Shown one piece after another: positions 25,690-49,387 of a stretch of 64,000 nucleotides of DNA; within the stretch, counting starts at the first letter, position 1, and every line of letters starts with the position of its first letter. The DNA comes from Hirudinaria manillensis (Eukaryota > Annelida > Clitellata > Hirudinida > Hirudinidae), in assembly GCA_034509925.1 (NCBI GenBank), contig CM067534.1:5047501-5111500 (forward strand). The letters are read 5' to 3'. The notes beneath the pieces were generated by a model. The model saw only the letters and a program-made list of their open reading frames with translations. It searched no databases and was not told the DNA's origin. Position numbers and translations under genes: made by a program.

Positions 25690-27270
25690 TAGAGATTTAA
25701 TAGATGACAGAATACTGGATTATAGCCTTAGTCCGTAACATGCTATTGCAAAAAGTTTAAGGGTAGATCTGGCAAAAGATGGACTGAATTCATGGGTGTG
25801 TCGGAGGAAGTGCGAATGGTTAATGTAATTAGTTCTTATGGGGATGAGACCAAAACATTTATCAGGGAGGGCATTCCTGCCATACGAGAACATAAAGAGA
25901 GCAGTTTGGAGACTATGAATTTGGTAGATATTAAGCAAGTTATGATTAGTAAAAGTTGAGGTCGTATGAGATGAAACAAGTAATGAAAACCATTCGGATG
26001 ACACGTTTTTGCAAAATGGATAACTGATTTAGACGACTATGGTATGTGGATGCCCATACAATGTTGCAGTAAGTAAGGTAGGGATAAATAAGGAAATAAT
26101 ATAATTGTAGTGCGATCTTGGTGTTAACAAAAGGACAGATTCGGCTATGACTCCAATATTCCTGGCCATTTGACATTGTGTGTAGTTCATGTGGTCATGC
26201 CAAGGTAAATGTTCATCAATAAATACACCAAGATAACGAAAGTTAGTGACTCTTTTTAGATTAATATTATTTATAGAAGAGGGAGAATCACAAAGTATTG
26301 CCATTTTTTGGAGAATGGAAAATGATTAGATTTGCTTATATTAAGTGAGAGCCTATTAGCTAGAATCCAATTATTAATATTGTCAAGTTCAATGTTTAAA
26401 GATTTGATGAGGTTATTGACATTGCTACCAGAAATATAAGCGGCAATGTCATCAGCAAACAATGAAACATTGGAAATGTCTGTACATTTGAAATCATTGA
26501 TATGCACAAGAAAAAGAAGTGGACCTAGAATAGATCCTTGACGTACTCCACAATTTACAATGACATCATCAGAGATAGTATTATTATAAACAACTCTTTA
26601 TTTTCTATTAGCCAAATAATCAATAAACTACTGTAAAAATAACATCCCTAAAAACATAAAATTCAAGTTTAAATATTAATATTTTCTGGTCCACAGAATC
26701 AAGTTTTTTTTAGGTCAAGAAAAGAGGCTATAAGAATATATATTTCCCCAGAATCAACAACATTTGATATAGCAGATTGAAGCAGTAAAAGAGGCACATA
26801 GGTTTCGTGATTTTTTCTAAAGCCGAATTGCGATTTAATGAAAAGAGTAAATTTGTCTAAATAATAGTACATCCTATTCAAAAAGTTTGAAAAAATAGGG
26901 TAAGATGGAAATTGGTCAATAATTATTGAAGTGACTAGAATCCCCAGACTTGAAAATTGGAGTAACTTTAGCAGATTTTAATTCAGGAGAAACCGAGCCA
27001 GTACGGAAGGAACAGTTAAATATTGAAGATAAGGGGTCTGCTAGGAAATAAAATTAAGGAAATACATTTATGAGCTATATATGGATCAATATCGTCTGTA
27101 CCACAACTACGAGATTTTTTAAATGTAGAAGTTTTTATTAAATCCAGTGTATTAGTTGGAAGAATGCTCATAGATTGTAAATTAGGTTTGGAGAGATATG
27201 ATTCAAAATTTGAGAGAAAATTTATTCTTATTTGGAATCTATCGTTTGTCTTCAATGTGAAACAGTAACA
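25690..27270 (-). mobile_element. Decayed non-LTR retrotransposon (Jockey/CR1-like reverse transcriptase)
   Basis: Minus-strand open frames read in order as a reverse transcriptase broken by frameshifts and stops: an upstream fingers piece (SCGTDDIDPYIAHKCIS, 27255-27016), QFGFRKNHETYVPLLLL (~26840), the catalytic FADD box (VSLFADDIAAYISG, ~26470), NWILANRLSLNISKS, FRYLGVFIDEHLPWHDHM, a YPYLTYCNIVWASTY segment and a C-terminal HSLQTALFMFSYGRNALPDK with a THEFSPSFARS tail. It has no intact polymerase and no endonuclease domain in view, so it is 5'-truncated and inactive. It sits between the two cathepsin copies. Target-site duplications were not identified, so the limits are approximate. Family assignment is from motif style. 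Confidence 0.82.
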
Positions 27271-27291
27271 GTTATTTTAAATAAATTTCCC

Positions 27292-27602
27292 CATGACGTA
27301 GTGGTTGCTCTCAAAGTCACCCTCATTCACATCAATTAGGGTTTATAGGTTTTTTTTTCGGCCCCACATTAAGCGGCATCATCACCGCCACCATCATGGT
27401 TAACAATAACCAGCATTGATTATTTCTAACAATATTAATGCAAAGAGCGATACCATCCATAGCTGAAGACTCGACAATAAAACAGTGACGTAAGATTGGA
27501 GAAAAACATCAGTTGACAAAAATGCATGATTTTAAGAACATAAAAATATATTTAGCTTTTCAAATACAATTTTAATTTCAGGGCAATTAATAATAAATCA
27601 AA
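27292..27602 (-). repeat. Duplicated 3' flank of cathepsin gene 2
   Basis: It matches 22857-23010 and then jumps to match about 23410-23556, so it is the shorter version of the flank. Its probable poly(A) signal is ATTAAA (minus strand, 27571-27576) where copy 1 has AATAAA. The retrotransposon remnant ends close to its left boundary. Confidence 0.75.
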
Positions 27603-29266
<1,664 letters not shown>

Positions 29267-29310
29267 TTCACACTTTACTAGGATAAACTTCTAGATTTTG
29301 TAAGTGCTCC

Positions 29311-29320
29311 TATTTATATA
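29311..29320 (-). promoter_or_regulatory. TATA box of cathepsin copy 2
   Basis: TATATAAATA on the minus strand about 45 nt upstream of the start codon, equivalent to the box of copy 1. Confidence 0.62.
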
Positions 29321-29392
29321 TTAATAAATTAGCCAGAGTAGAGAGCAATCAGGCTGTTATTCAAACAATATGCATATGCCGTGTCACATCTC

Positions 29393-29409
29393 TTGGTCAT
29401 TTGACCGAT
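29393..29409. promoter_or_regulatory. Inverted CCAAT-like element upstream of cathepsin copy 2
   Basis: TTGGTC-ATTT-GACCGA, the counterpart of the perfect inverted repeat of copy 1, with one mismatched arm position and a diverged spacer. It lies about 75 bp from the TATA box, nearly the same distance as in copy 1. The CCAAT on one arm is lost here. Confidence 0.42.
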
Positions 29410-29419
29410 CTATTAAAGA

Positions 29420-31086
29420 TATCCATTAAATATTCAATTTGTTAATATGTACCACTCTGCTTATGTCTTAGTTTGACCATTTTGATTAGGATGAGTGACG
29501 TTGACTAGTACCTTCAAATTAAATTTTATATGTGCAATATTGGCAAGTTCCTGAAAGAGAAACTCTTGAAAGCCTCATTGATGCGTCTAAAACGTTTTGA
29601 CATTTTGGCTAATAAATTGGTACTAGGCTAATGCAATAGAAAAAAGTGTTAAAAACGAGAAATCTATTAATTTCTTATTGCTAGTTATTGCAACTTAAAA
29701 TTGAATCGGCCGCTCAATCTACTTTATAATCGATTACCTGCGACGAGTAAGTCAAGTGATTGTAACTAAACTACTTTTTTTAGTAACGCATTACAAACAC
29801 TGAGTTATGAACGACTAGGAAGAAACTAAGTTACAAATAAAGTGAAGAGGCTGAAGAAGTGATTTTTGAGATGGTATGAATCTAAGCCGTAGATTCTATG
29901 TTATTGTTAGGCTAAAAATACGATTCACAATTTCAGAATTGCCGAAAGACTTTTCCCGGTCATTGGTCGAATTTTCACATCCAGAAGAAATAAACGAAGA
30001 TGTGAATTCCAACCTTTCACAGTAATTTGATTTAAATACTATTAGGAAATCTTATTATAAAGTTTGAAACGAATTTATTACACGTTTTGGCAGGAAATGC
30101 AAATTAGCGTGCCAAAATGTTCATCATATCTTTAAGAGGGGTGTCCTAAATTTGCATAATTAATTATTTATTGGATGGAATTATTGTTATTTTATTAGAT
30201 AAGCGTAAGTACATCCAGTAGAACAAATTAAAAGTTTTATTTGACTTCTATTTTTTATTTGTATATGTCAAAAATCTTGACGTAATATTATAAAAATTAT
30301 CAATTAATATTTTTTTTTTTTAAATTGAATATACATGACAGCACATCCTTGTAATACCTCACCTCACATTATATCGATTTCTAGAGAACCTCAAATGACG
30401 AAACGATTACTAAATTTTTACCTTATACTGTAATATATTACTTTGAATAGTAGATTTGATATTAACTAACTATTGCTTTTTTAGAAGCTTTGCCGTCACT
30501 GTATTATTCAATAAAGAGGCTGAACTTTAAGAAAATTTAATGTATGCATAAAACTGTTCAAAAAATTTGCCCAAAACGCTAAAGAAAGTTTTTATTTTCT
30601 ATTCATGAATCAATTTAATAATCATCGATTATGGTAGATAGCTTCTGTTTATGATATAAATCTCATATTTTACAAATATTTATTTGAAATCATGCATAAA
30701 CAGGGAATAGCAAATGGGCAAAGTTGCAGGCAATTTGGATATTGTAGAATGGGGACAATTTGAGTTATCCTTTTACCTTTAATAGTTTAACTCTTGCAAA
30801 TTTCGACAAGAAATCATTTATTGATCGTGAAAAGGCGAAACAGATTAGCTGAATATATATGAATAAGTTAGTTTCTTAATTCCAAATCTAAACACAGAGA
30901 TAAAACATAAGGCATAGAGAAAATCATTGATTGATAAAAATAGATGATTTTAAAAACATAAAAACAAAATATGTATCGAATATGGTGTTTCAATGTTAGT
31001 TTTTCTTCAGGGTAGCAATCTACAAATGATAACAAAGATTTCACTTTAGGAAACATTTGTTTTTAACGACTTATTATAAATAAACA
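29420..31086. other. Intergenic between cathepsin copy 2 and peroxidasin, with a diverged flank remnant
   Basis: No gene is seen. At about 30880-30970 the order ATAAAACATAAGGCATAGAG, then AAAATCATTGATTGA, then a GATGATTTTAAAAACATAAAAA block resembles the cathepsin 3' flank at about 23265-23510, suggesting an older, third copy of that flank. I looked for peroxidasin VWC-domain cysteine clusters on the minus strand here and found none. Confidence 0.45.
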
Positions 31087-31092
31087 TTTATT
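31087..31092 (-). terminator. Candidate poly(A) signal for peroxidasin
   Basis: AATAAA on the minus strand about 200 nt beyond the proposed peroxidasin stop codon at 31292. Confidence 0.4.
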
Positions 31093-31124
31093 ATTAAATG
31101 ATTACGTAAATTTAATGAATGCAA

Positions 31125-31265
31125 GTTCGTCGAGTTGGTAACGTTCCTGCGAACAGAGATAAAAAGCCAAAACTGCTACCACTCGCATTCTCAGCCCAGC
31201 TTTGAGAAAGCGATACATATATGGCTTAATCGCCCCTAATGCTGGTATGGCTTATTATGGCTAAA
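31125..31265. other. GC-richer patch with tRNA-like start, unassigned
   Basis: In the peroxidasin 3' flank, GTTCGTCGAGTTGGTAACG resembles a tRNA A-box, followed by mixed-composition sequence unlike the AT-rich surroundings. No convincing B-box or cloverleaf was found, so it is not called a tRNA. It may be a SINE head or part of the peroxidasin 3'UTR. Confidence 0.2.
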
Positions 31266-31291
31266 TAAATTCACTTATCATTAACTCCAAT

Positions 31292-41838
<10,547 letters not shown>

Positions 41839-41842
41839 TTTG

Positions 41843-42648
41843 CTGAATTTACAAAAAGGAACAAATAAAAATTATTTTCGTTATTAAACAGGTTTTAATA
41901 ATTTTAAGTGTGAAAATATGCAAACTCTTAAACATGCTATAATTATTATTATAATAATAATATATTTATTATTATATAATATATTTATTATTATTATTAT
42001 TTCTATTATTATTATATTATAATATATAATATAATATAATATAATTATAATATAATATAATAATATATATTATATTAATATATAATAAATAATAATAAAT
42101 AATAATAATAATTATTATTATTATTATTATGTAACAATTACTTCGATCACTTAAATACTTCTTAATAATTTTAATAACAACTTTTAACTTATATTAATAA
42201 TTGTTGAAGGAAACTGAAAGCCTGTATCACGGTGTTAATTAGCAAAGATATTTGTAGTTGTTACGCATCAATTATATTTTCTTTGGGAGCGGATTTTTTT
42301 ACATTTCCCATGTAATTATTTAAAATTATTTTTTTAAATTATTTTTATATTACCGCACGATTCTTAATATTTTAATGCAAATAAGTTAGTCAATTTTAAA
42401 GTAATGGCTTTCAGCATGCGACTAATATATATTTCAAACTTATTATTGACTACGATGTAATGCCAAACTTAACAACATACTTCTTAACTATTTTATTTAT
42501 AAACTGTAGTCGGCATATTATTAAAAAAATTATTTATATAATCTAAATTATGCTATTTAATTTAAAAGTTAACTAACATTCTAAATTGTAATAATAAAGT
42601 TAGTAACGATGATAATGACGATGCTCACCCACCTTGTGAGTAACTTAC
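41843..42648 (-). other. Probable 5'UTR intron of peroxidasin, with AT-rich palindromic tract
   Basis: An acceptor AAATTCAG lies 4 nt upstream of the peroxidasin start codon (exon begins 41842), and a strong CTGGA|GTAAGT donor on the minus strand ends a putative leader exon at 42649. Inside, 41930-42130 is a dense ATTATTATA/TATAATA tract able to fold on itself. The intron is inferred from the splice signals only. Confidence 0.45.
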
Positions 42649-42760
42649 TCCAGTGCACTGATATGATTCTAGCGGCAGACTCGTACGCCTTTTGTACTCA
42701 ACGAAGACACTGATGAAAGATGGCTCAACGATATTTAGAAACATCTTCATTAAACTTGCT
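42649..42760 (-). promoter_or_regulatory. Putative noncoding first exon and promoter of peroxidasin
   Basis: Slightly GC-richer sequence around 42620-42730 ends in a consensus donor (GTAAGT, minus strand) at 42648. This would make it the leader exon feeding the acceptor just before the start codon. The 5' limit is unknown. Confidence 0.35.
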
Positions 42761-44411
42761 AATGTCATTTGATTGTTATTTCTCTAAGAATAAGTTTTAA
42801 TTTTTAAACAAAATTTTTTAAGTTTAGTCATGAAATATAGAAAAAAAACGATAGTGTTCTAATTTTCTGTTTTTAATTTTAATATTTCGTTATCGTTACT
42901 GATATGTTTAAGATTCCTACTGCATTTGTTATTATAACCACTAGTTAGATTATAATAATAGATGATTATTCTTCCTAATATTGTTATCTTCTTACTGCTG
43001 CAACCACAAGGGTCATGATAATTATAATTAACAAAAACATTCAACATTATATTTTATGACAAAACTCGATTCCAGTATGCAATTTTGAAATCTCTGCCAA
43101 TACGAACCGATTTTAACCAGTACTAATGTTTACAAATTGCCACCTACTCACCCTCGAAGGTATTTAATATCGAAAGTCTGATAATATGTAATTCATAATA
43201 CCATAAAAATCAAGCGAATACATAACTAATATAATAATATAATCGAATAAATATAACAATAGTCAAAATAAAGTTCATAAAAATAATCGATTTAATAAAA
43301 AACAAAGTTTCAATCCATTACCGAATCCCACAATATAATTATTATTAATAATGTTCAGTCGGCGGCTAAACCGATAGAACTAATCATCTTGAAATTGTAA
43401 TTAGTTATAATTAACGTCAAAATCCAAGTCCCAGCTCTGTATTTTCAAACCCCTAAATTCTTAATTCTTTCGTATGATCCCTCGGCAGCATTCGACACTT
43501 TTCTCGTTCCGATCCATGTCTTGGTTGATTTTCTATTTCCATTTGTTTTCCTCGATCTGTTTTTCGCCATGTGTTACTGTCTGCTATCCCGGTTCCAATG
43601 GTTGATCACGGTGAAATCGTTCATTCTCATCGCGCTCTATGTTGCTCCTCTCCGAGATGTTACTGCTACGGCCCCGGCGTTCGAATTGACTTCCCTTGCT
43701 TCAAGAAAAAATTATTTTTTGCATCAATAAACTGGGAAATGGTTTCTTGCTCCATTCGTTATAACAAATTTCGTGATGCTATTCTCATCGACTCACAAAT
43801 CCGTAAGTAGACCTCATCAAAGAATTTAACAATGTGGTTCATTTACTCCCACTTCGAAGATCAACTAATTACACCTGAGGCAGCATCAATTTGTAAAAAT
43901 TTGGCATCGTTGGTATCGACTAACCGAATTTTTTTTTAATTTTGTCACATCCATCTAGGCTCTGTTTAATGTAACTTCTCATAAAGAAATCTAAAGTAGC
44001 GACTTTGTAATCACCTCAAAGAAACTTTCAATTGTGATTTTGTCTTTTTAAAATAAACAGATTGAAATTCAACGCTTTGATATGGCTTAAAGACCAACTA
44101 ACCATCATCTCATCTTCTAAACAAGTAAAATTTTAACCATTTGCATTCATTAACTTTTTTTAAACACATACGAACTATATTATACAATATAAATTTCCTT
44201 GATGGACCAAATTTTACTTATAAATTATATCTATCGAACTTTCTAAAGTCACGAAATCATTCCCAAAATGAATCAACATTTCTAGAGGTTGTTTCCTGGA
44301 ATATAAAATTAATGATCCATCTCCGCATTGCGGACTATTTACCGACAACTTGTACTTGAGGACTCAGGAAGAAAAAAGAAAACAGCGAGTTAATGTTCTT
44401 AATAGTGAAAA
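42761..44411. other. Intergenic between peroxidasin and the zinc-finger gene
   Basis: AT-rich, with no gene that I can support. Open frames at 43521-43810 on the plus strand are hydrophobic and Cys-containing but match nothing I recognise and have no splice partners. Confidence 0.4.
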
Positions 44412-44417
44412 TTTATT
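44412..44417 (-). terminator. Candidate poly(A) signal for the zinc-finger gene
   Basis: AATAAA on the minus strand about 730 nt after the stop codon; I saw no nearer AATAAA. It would imply a 3'UTR of about 0.7 kb. Confidence 0.35.
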
Positions 44418-45144
44418 TGATCAAAAATATCTAAGAATCAAACTAAAGGAATGATAAAATCGCACAAAGACTCGAAAAGAATGATCTAACAACAGAAGGA
44501 AACCAGCACTGCAAACAAGATAAAAAGGAAGTCTATCACATGTCATTCGCCAGTTTTAGGTAGAAAAATTTGAATAAAAATCAAGGCACAAATAGGAAAG
44601 GCTTTTTTATGTTTTTTTTTAAATGTTGAGCCGTCAACAAAATGCCCCATTTTCGTTAGATTAAAGTAGATTAGTGAAGATCCACAAGCGAAGGGCGTCA
44701 TCATCTACCATAAGATGTGCGGCCTCAAAATGATATGTTTGCGGGTGAGAAAACATTCGCAATTGATCAGATATTTGAACGATTGATCCACCACAAACCG
44801 ACGAATAGTGTAAAAATAATATGTTCTGCTCAGGCACTGCAATCGAAGATAATTGGGGAACTTTCACAAACAAGAAAAAGTCAAATATATGTACTTTGAA
44901 AATCCTGCCACCTATATAGCACTAGAAGAAATGAATTGACTAAGAATAATATGATACATTTACGCGAGCAACCATGGTAACGGAAATTTAACAATCTTAA
45001 AAAATACTTTGAAAACCGCCCACCACCGACGCGCGCGACGGACTTAACAGAAAAAAACGGATTTAAATAAAAAACACCAGGAGAACTCTACTCACACCAG
45101 TGAAACAAAAAGGCACTTTAAAGTATTCAACAAATAAACGAAGA

Positions 45145-48100
45145 TCAATGACCCAATGAACCGTGCTGGTGTCTCTCGTGAGCCCGAATCACGTTCATGA
45201 GATTTGAGCTGAAGTCACAGTTAAGGCACTTGTGCTCGAAGAAGGAGCCATGGCCTTTGACATGATTGACCAAGGTGAGTCTTTCGTCGGTCTTGAAGGA
45301 ACATCTAGTACACGAAAAGACATCACCCACGTGTTGGTGCAAAGGATGCTTGATGAGCAAATGAGAACACGGTCGAGTTAGCCGGTGCTTAACCATGGCT
45401 GTCCTGCTAAGAGAGATGTGCCCGCAATTGATACAGACGTTGTTTCTTAGGTTTGCATTTACCCTGTCAATTATCCTGAAGTGAATAACTTTTTTCTTTA
45501 CTGAATCTCTCGACTTTCTGAAATTGTTGTTTTCTTCGCCATGTAGAGAGTCAGTGTGCTTTTGAATAAAAGTCAATTGGTTGTTGGAATAATCGCAGAA
45601 GGAGCACTTGAAGTTCTTCCCCGAGCCGTGCTGCCTGCTGTGGTAAACTGCGCGAAAAGAGCTTAGCGAGACATAGGGGCACTTCATACAGCCGTAGAAA
45701 TGCTTGTCACTCTTAATGATGAGTTTCAATCTTGTGTTGTTGATTGTCAACTCTTGCAATGTGAACAACTTGGGGGACACTTTAGAATCTGAAGACAAGC
45801 CTTGTTGAAACTTTGAGATATTTAAATAATTGTATCTGCTGCAATCTAGGATTTGGTTTTCTCCAGATGTGACCTTTTCCCCATTCTCTAGACTGTCATG
45901 TCTAGACTGTTCATTACTATAATCAATTACAAGAGACTCTTCTTTCCTCCCATTTTCCATGGAGTGGTCTAAAAATGGATGAAGATGGTTTTGTTTGGCA
46001 CCTCCCACATCATCGTGACAAGATTTATTTGAATTATTTATTTGGTGCAATCCAAGGCAAGACATCAACCTAAGTTTGCTGCTTTCACTGTTAATATTTA
46101 AATTCTCAGACTCTTTGTTATTATCAGAAACGTGACTAGCAATTGCAATTGATGAATCATTGACTTTGTGCTTCCCAATGTGCTCAACAAGTGCAGTAAT
46201 GTTGGTAGCTTCATAAGAACATTCCTTGCATTTTAACCTACCCTCAAAGAACACTTCACCATCAAGAACCATCTTCTCCTCAGGATTTACTGTTACATAA
46301 TCAAAAGCATCTTGAAATTTCTTCCCTTGGTCCATGGGCACAGCAGGGACATGGTTGTAGGTCCTGAGGTGTTTCTTCAGATCACACTTCCACTTGGACG
46401 AATAATTGCACGTGTTGCAGCTGTAAGGCTTCTCGTCAGAGTGAACTCTTAAATGCCTTTTGAGTTCTGCAGGGCTGTGACCCACAAAGTAGCACTGGTC
46501 ACAGGGACGAAGGTTAGAATGATGATCGAACGAAGCATTCGGAACGGAGCCCGATGTTGCTTCGATGTCAGTTCTGTCTCCAAGGGGACTCAGACCCTCT
46601 TCATAGCACCTTTTCTTGGCTTTGTCATTTGAATGCAATATTATATTAGTAGGACCCCTAGAAATTATATCTCTTTGGTTTTGTGAAAAATCTGAGCACG
46701 AAGTTTTACTGTTAGAAGGGGCATCGTTGTTGCTATCGCTGGAAGACATTTCAGGGAATGCCTTAGGAAAAGTTCTCTTACGCTTTTGAGAGGATTCACC
46801 TTGTTCTTTATTACCACCGCATCTCTTAAGATGCTTCACGACATCCCATTTCCATTTTGATCTGCAGAAAAAAAATCTCTCAACCAATGCAGTATATCAA
46901 TTTAATTAATTTATAAAATGTCAATTAATGATTGTTAATAATAATAAGTTAAGAATGGAACCAACCTGTAACTGCATTGTGGACATTGGTAAGGTTTCTC
47001 ATCAGAATGATTTTTCATGTGCTGAGTCATTTCAGAGGGCCACCTGGCTCTGTATCCACACAGTTTGCACTCATAAGGAAGGACAACGTCACCATTATAG
47101 AGTGAATTTTCCTTTTTCCCTCGTCCCGATTTCCCAACATAAGTTACTCTGACAGTTTCAGAATTTGAGGATTCCTCTGCAGCCTCTGGCAAAAGAAAAC
47201 CAGCTGCATCATCTGGTAACACGGCTGCCTCTTGAGATTTAAGTTTGTGCGGAGCACTTCTGGCATGAAGAGCTGTCTCTTCAGGGGCTTTTGGAATCAC
47301 AATGGCTGTACCCTGACTTTCAAAATCAAGAACACCATTATCTGGAAACCCAAATTTTTTAAGCATTTCTGCATTTAACAACTGATTGTTCAGTCCCATT
47401 GTGCTAGTAGATTCAGCAGGACTTTGAGGAGATGATGGTGAAGCATTTCTTGCATGTGAATATGTAATTCTTGATGTCTTGTAGGGATTTGGTTCTATTC
47501 CAAAATGTTCACTTTCAAAGTGTTTGAACATTTGCCAATCCCACTTTTCAGTAAAACCACAGATCACACATTGGATGCTGTCAGGACCATTATTTGTTGG
47601 ACTTTGGATTAAGCCAGATAGGTGATCTCTCGAATCTAGAGTGTAAATGTTGTCATCTGCTGTTTCATACAAAATGTTCATATGTTGACAGGCAAAGTGA
47701 CTGTTTAGATGATTCAGTTGAGTGAATTTCAGATGACACTGGAAGCAGGTGAAGTCTTGATTTTCATTATTATTGGACCCTTCAGTCTTTTTCCTTAAGT
47801 CATTTGCAGTTGACTGATCATCGTCCCTTGAGAAAGATTTTGTGGAAAAATCGATCGGCTTCTCCTGATCCAAAGAGCTCTTGACAGAAAGATCAAGAAC
47901 GCCGTAGTTGTCATAAAAATGTTTTGCAGGGGTGGAACTTTTGTATTTGCAAGCAGCTTGGTGAGCAGGAGAAACTGCTATTAAGTCACTGTTTGAAAGC
48001 ATTTGTGGTTTCCAAATCGTACTTGGGGAATGACTAGTTAAAGATTGGTTCGATTGAGATCGGCTCAGGGATGCTTCAGCAGTTTTGTTGACATTCACCA

Positions 48101-49371
48101 GGGTATACACGCTAGTTGGAATTCGAATCTGATTCGTCGATTTAAAGCTCGCTAGAGATACCGCACTGGAAGGAAAGAGAATACTCTTTGCGCCGACATT
48201 ATTTACGCCGGACGTGACATGAAGAGTGGAATGTTTTGGAAAATTTTGAGGAGGACATTTGAGCATTCTTTCCCTCTCTGCTAGCGAGGGTGGAGCCTCT
48301 CCATCGTGCTTCTCTTTCCAATGCTTGTTGAGAGATTTTCTCCACTTGTATACGTTTCCGCACTTGGAGCAGGCGTATTTTGTGCCATCCGGTTCATCAT
48401 TCAGTATGTAGTATTTTGCCGGGTCTACAGCTTCTCTTGCCGGCGTACTGCGTGGCTTGGCCACGTTTATGAAATGAGCGTGGTTATTGTCGGTCTTATG
48501 AATTTGACTCACCAGGCTTGTTGCGCGTAGGTTTATCTGAGGCTTGGAGACTTTGGCGATTTCGTATCTTCCCAGAGACAGTTTGATAGACAATGCAGGG
48601 TTACAGACTTGGTGCGGGACTTGGCGTTCAGACTTGACGAGACCGACAGGCACTCCATTGTTGTTATCAAACGTCGGAGCTTCGTTGTTTTCACCGGCAC
48701 TTTCATTTTGGAAGCTTTCGCCATACTTATCCTCTGAATTGACTGCTTCTACTATCACGAGTTTCGAGGGAAACTCGTACTCGCTTCTTGATAAGTGTTC
48801 TGTCTTCAAGCTTTCATGGTCACTGCTGTCACTGACAACATTTGTGTAATTTGCAGTTCCTGGAAGAAAATTGGAGGTGTTAGTGCAGAAAAAAGATTAC
48901 GAATCGTCATATGATAATGAAAAGAGTGGTTATCTAATAATAAAAATGTTAATCTCCATTTCCTTCATCATGTAGATGTATAGAATTTAGTTCAAGAGAG
49001 AAAACATTTTTGTGGCAGAACAAAAAACAAACAGCCCGAGAAATGACTCTCATCATAAAGCAGAATTTTTGCAAGCGAATCATCTAGTCTTTGAGCGGAG
49101 TTCAAGATCAGCATCTTATAAATTAATTAAGCCGATACTTTTTACAAAAAACCACGAGTGTTAACTACGCTATATCTTGAATGTTCTCATTGTAAGAATG
49201 AGAAACATCTTAGGTTCCTTCGCACGAACCAAAACAACAAGCACGCCTAGACCTCACGTATATAATTGTCATCTATTAGCCAAATAATTAGCTTATGAAC
49301 ATCGGTAATAGAGGGACGGTTTTTAAAAACTCACCATTTATAGTCGAGTGATTCATGTTAACTTCAGTCAT
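45145..49371 (-). CDS. C2H2 zinc-finger protein with 13 fingers, probable transcription factor
   Basis: Three coding exons on the minus strand: 49371-49335, 48859-46966 and 46861-45145, joining to 1215 residues. I do not recognise an orthologue. Thirteen C2H2 or C2HC fingers are visible, mostly scattered with only one TGEKP-like linker type (HSDEKPY, twice). Several carry a Trp-rich recognition helix: VYKWRKSLNKH, EKWDWQMFKH, RARWPSEMTQH, SKWKWDVVKHLKRC, SKWKCDLKKHLR. Two fingers end in Cys in place of His (KHLKRC, KHRLTRPC). Residues ~334-353 carry LDLSVK and IDFSTK, similar to CtBP-binding motifs of repressors. The intron between 46966 and 46861 splits a finger. The start is the first ATG after a likely 5'UTR acceptor (TTTTGCAG at 49388). 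The fingers suggest nuclear DNA binding; that and repression are inferences. Confidence 0.85.
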
Positions 49372-49387
49372 TTTTCAAATCATTTAT

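Noticed and set aside
25720..27255. Reverse transcriptase frames as a functional gene
   Set aside because: Frames are broken by several stops and shifts and no endonuclease domain is present; annotated as a decayed element.
31125..31265. tRNA gene (A-box-like GTCGAGTTGGTAAC)
   Set aside because: No B-box at the right spacing and no cloverleaf could be drawn.
43521..43810. Hydrophobic plus-strand frames that could suggest a small membrane protein
   Set aside because: Overlapping frames both open, no similarity recognised, no supporting splice or promoter signals.
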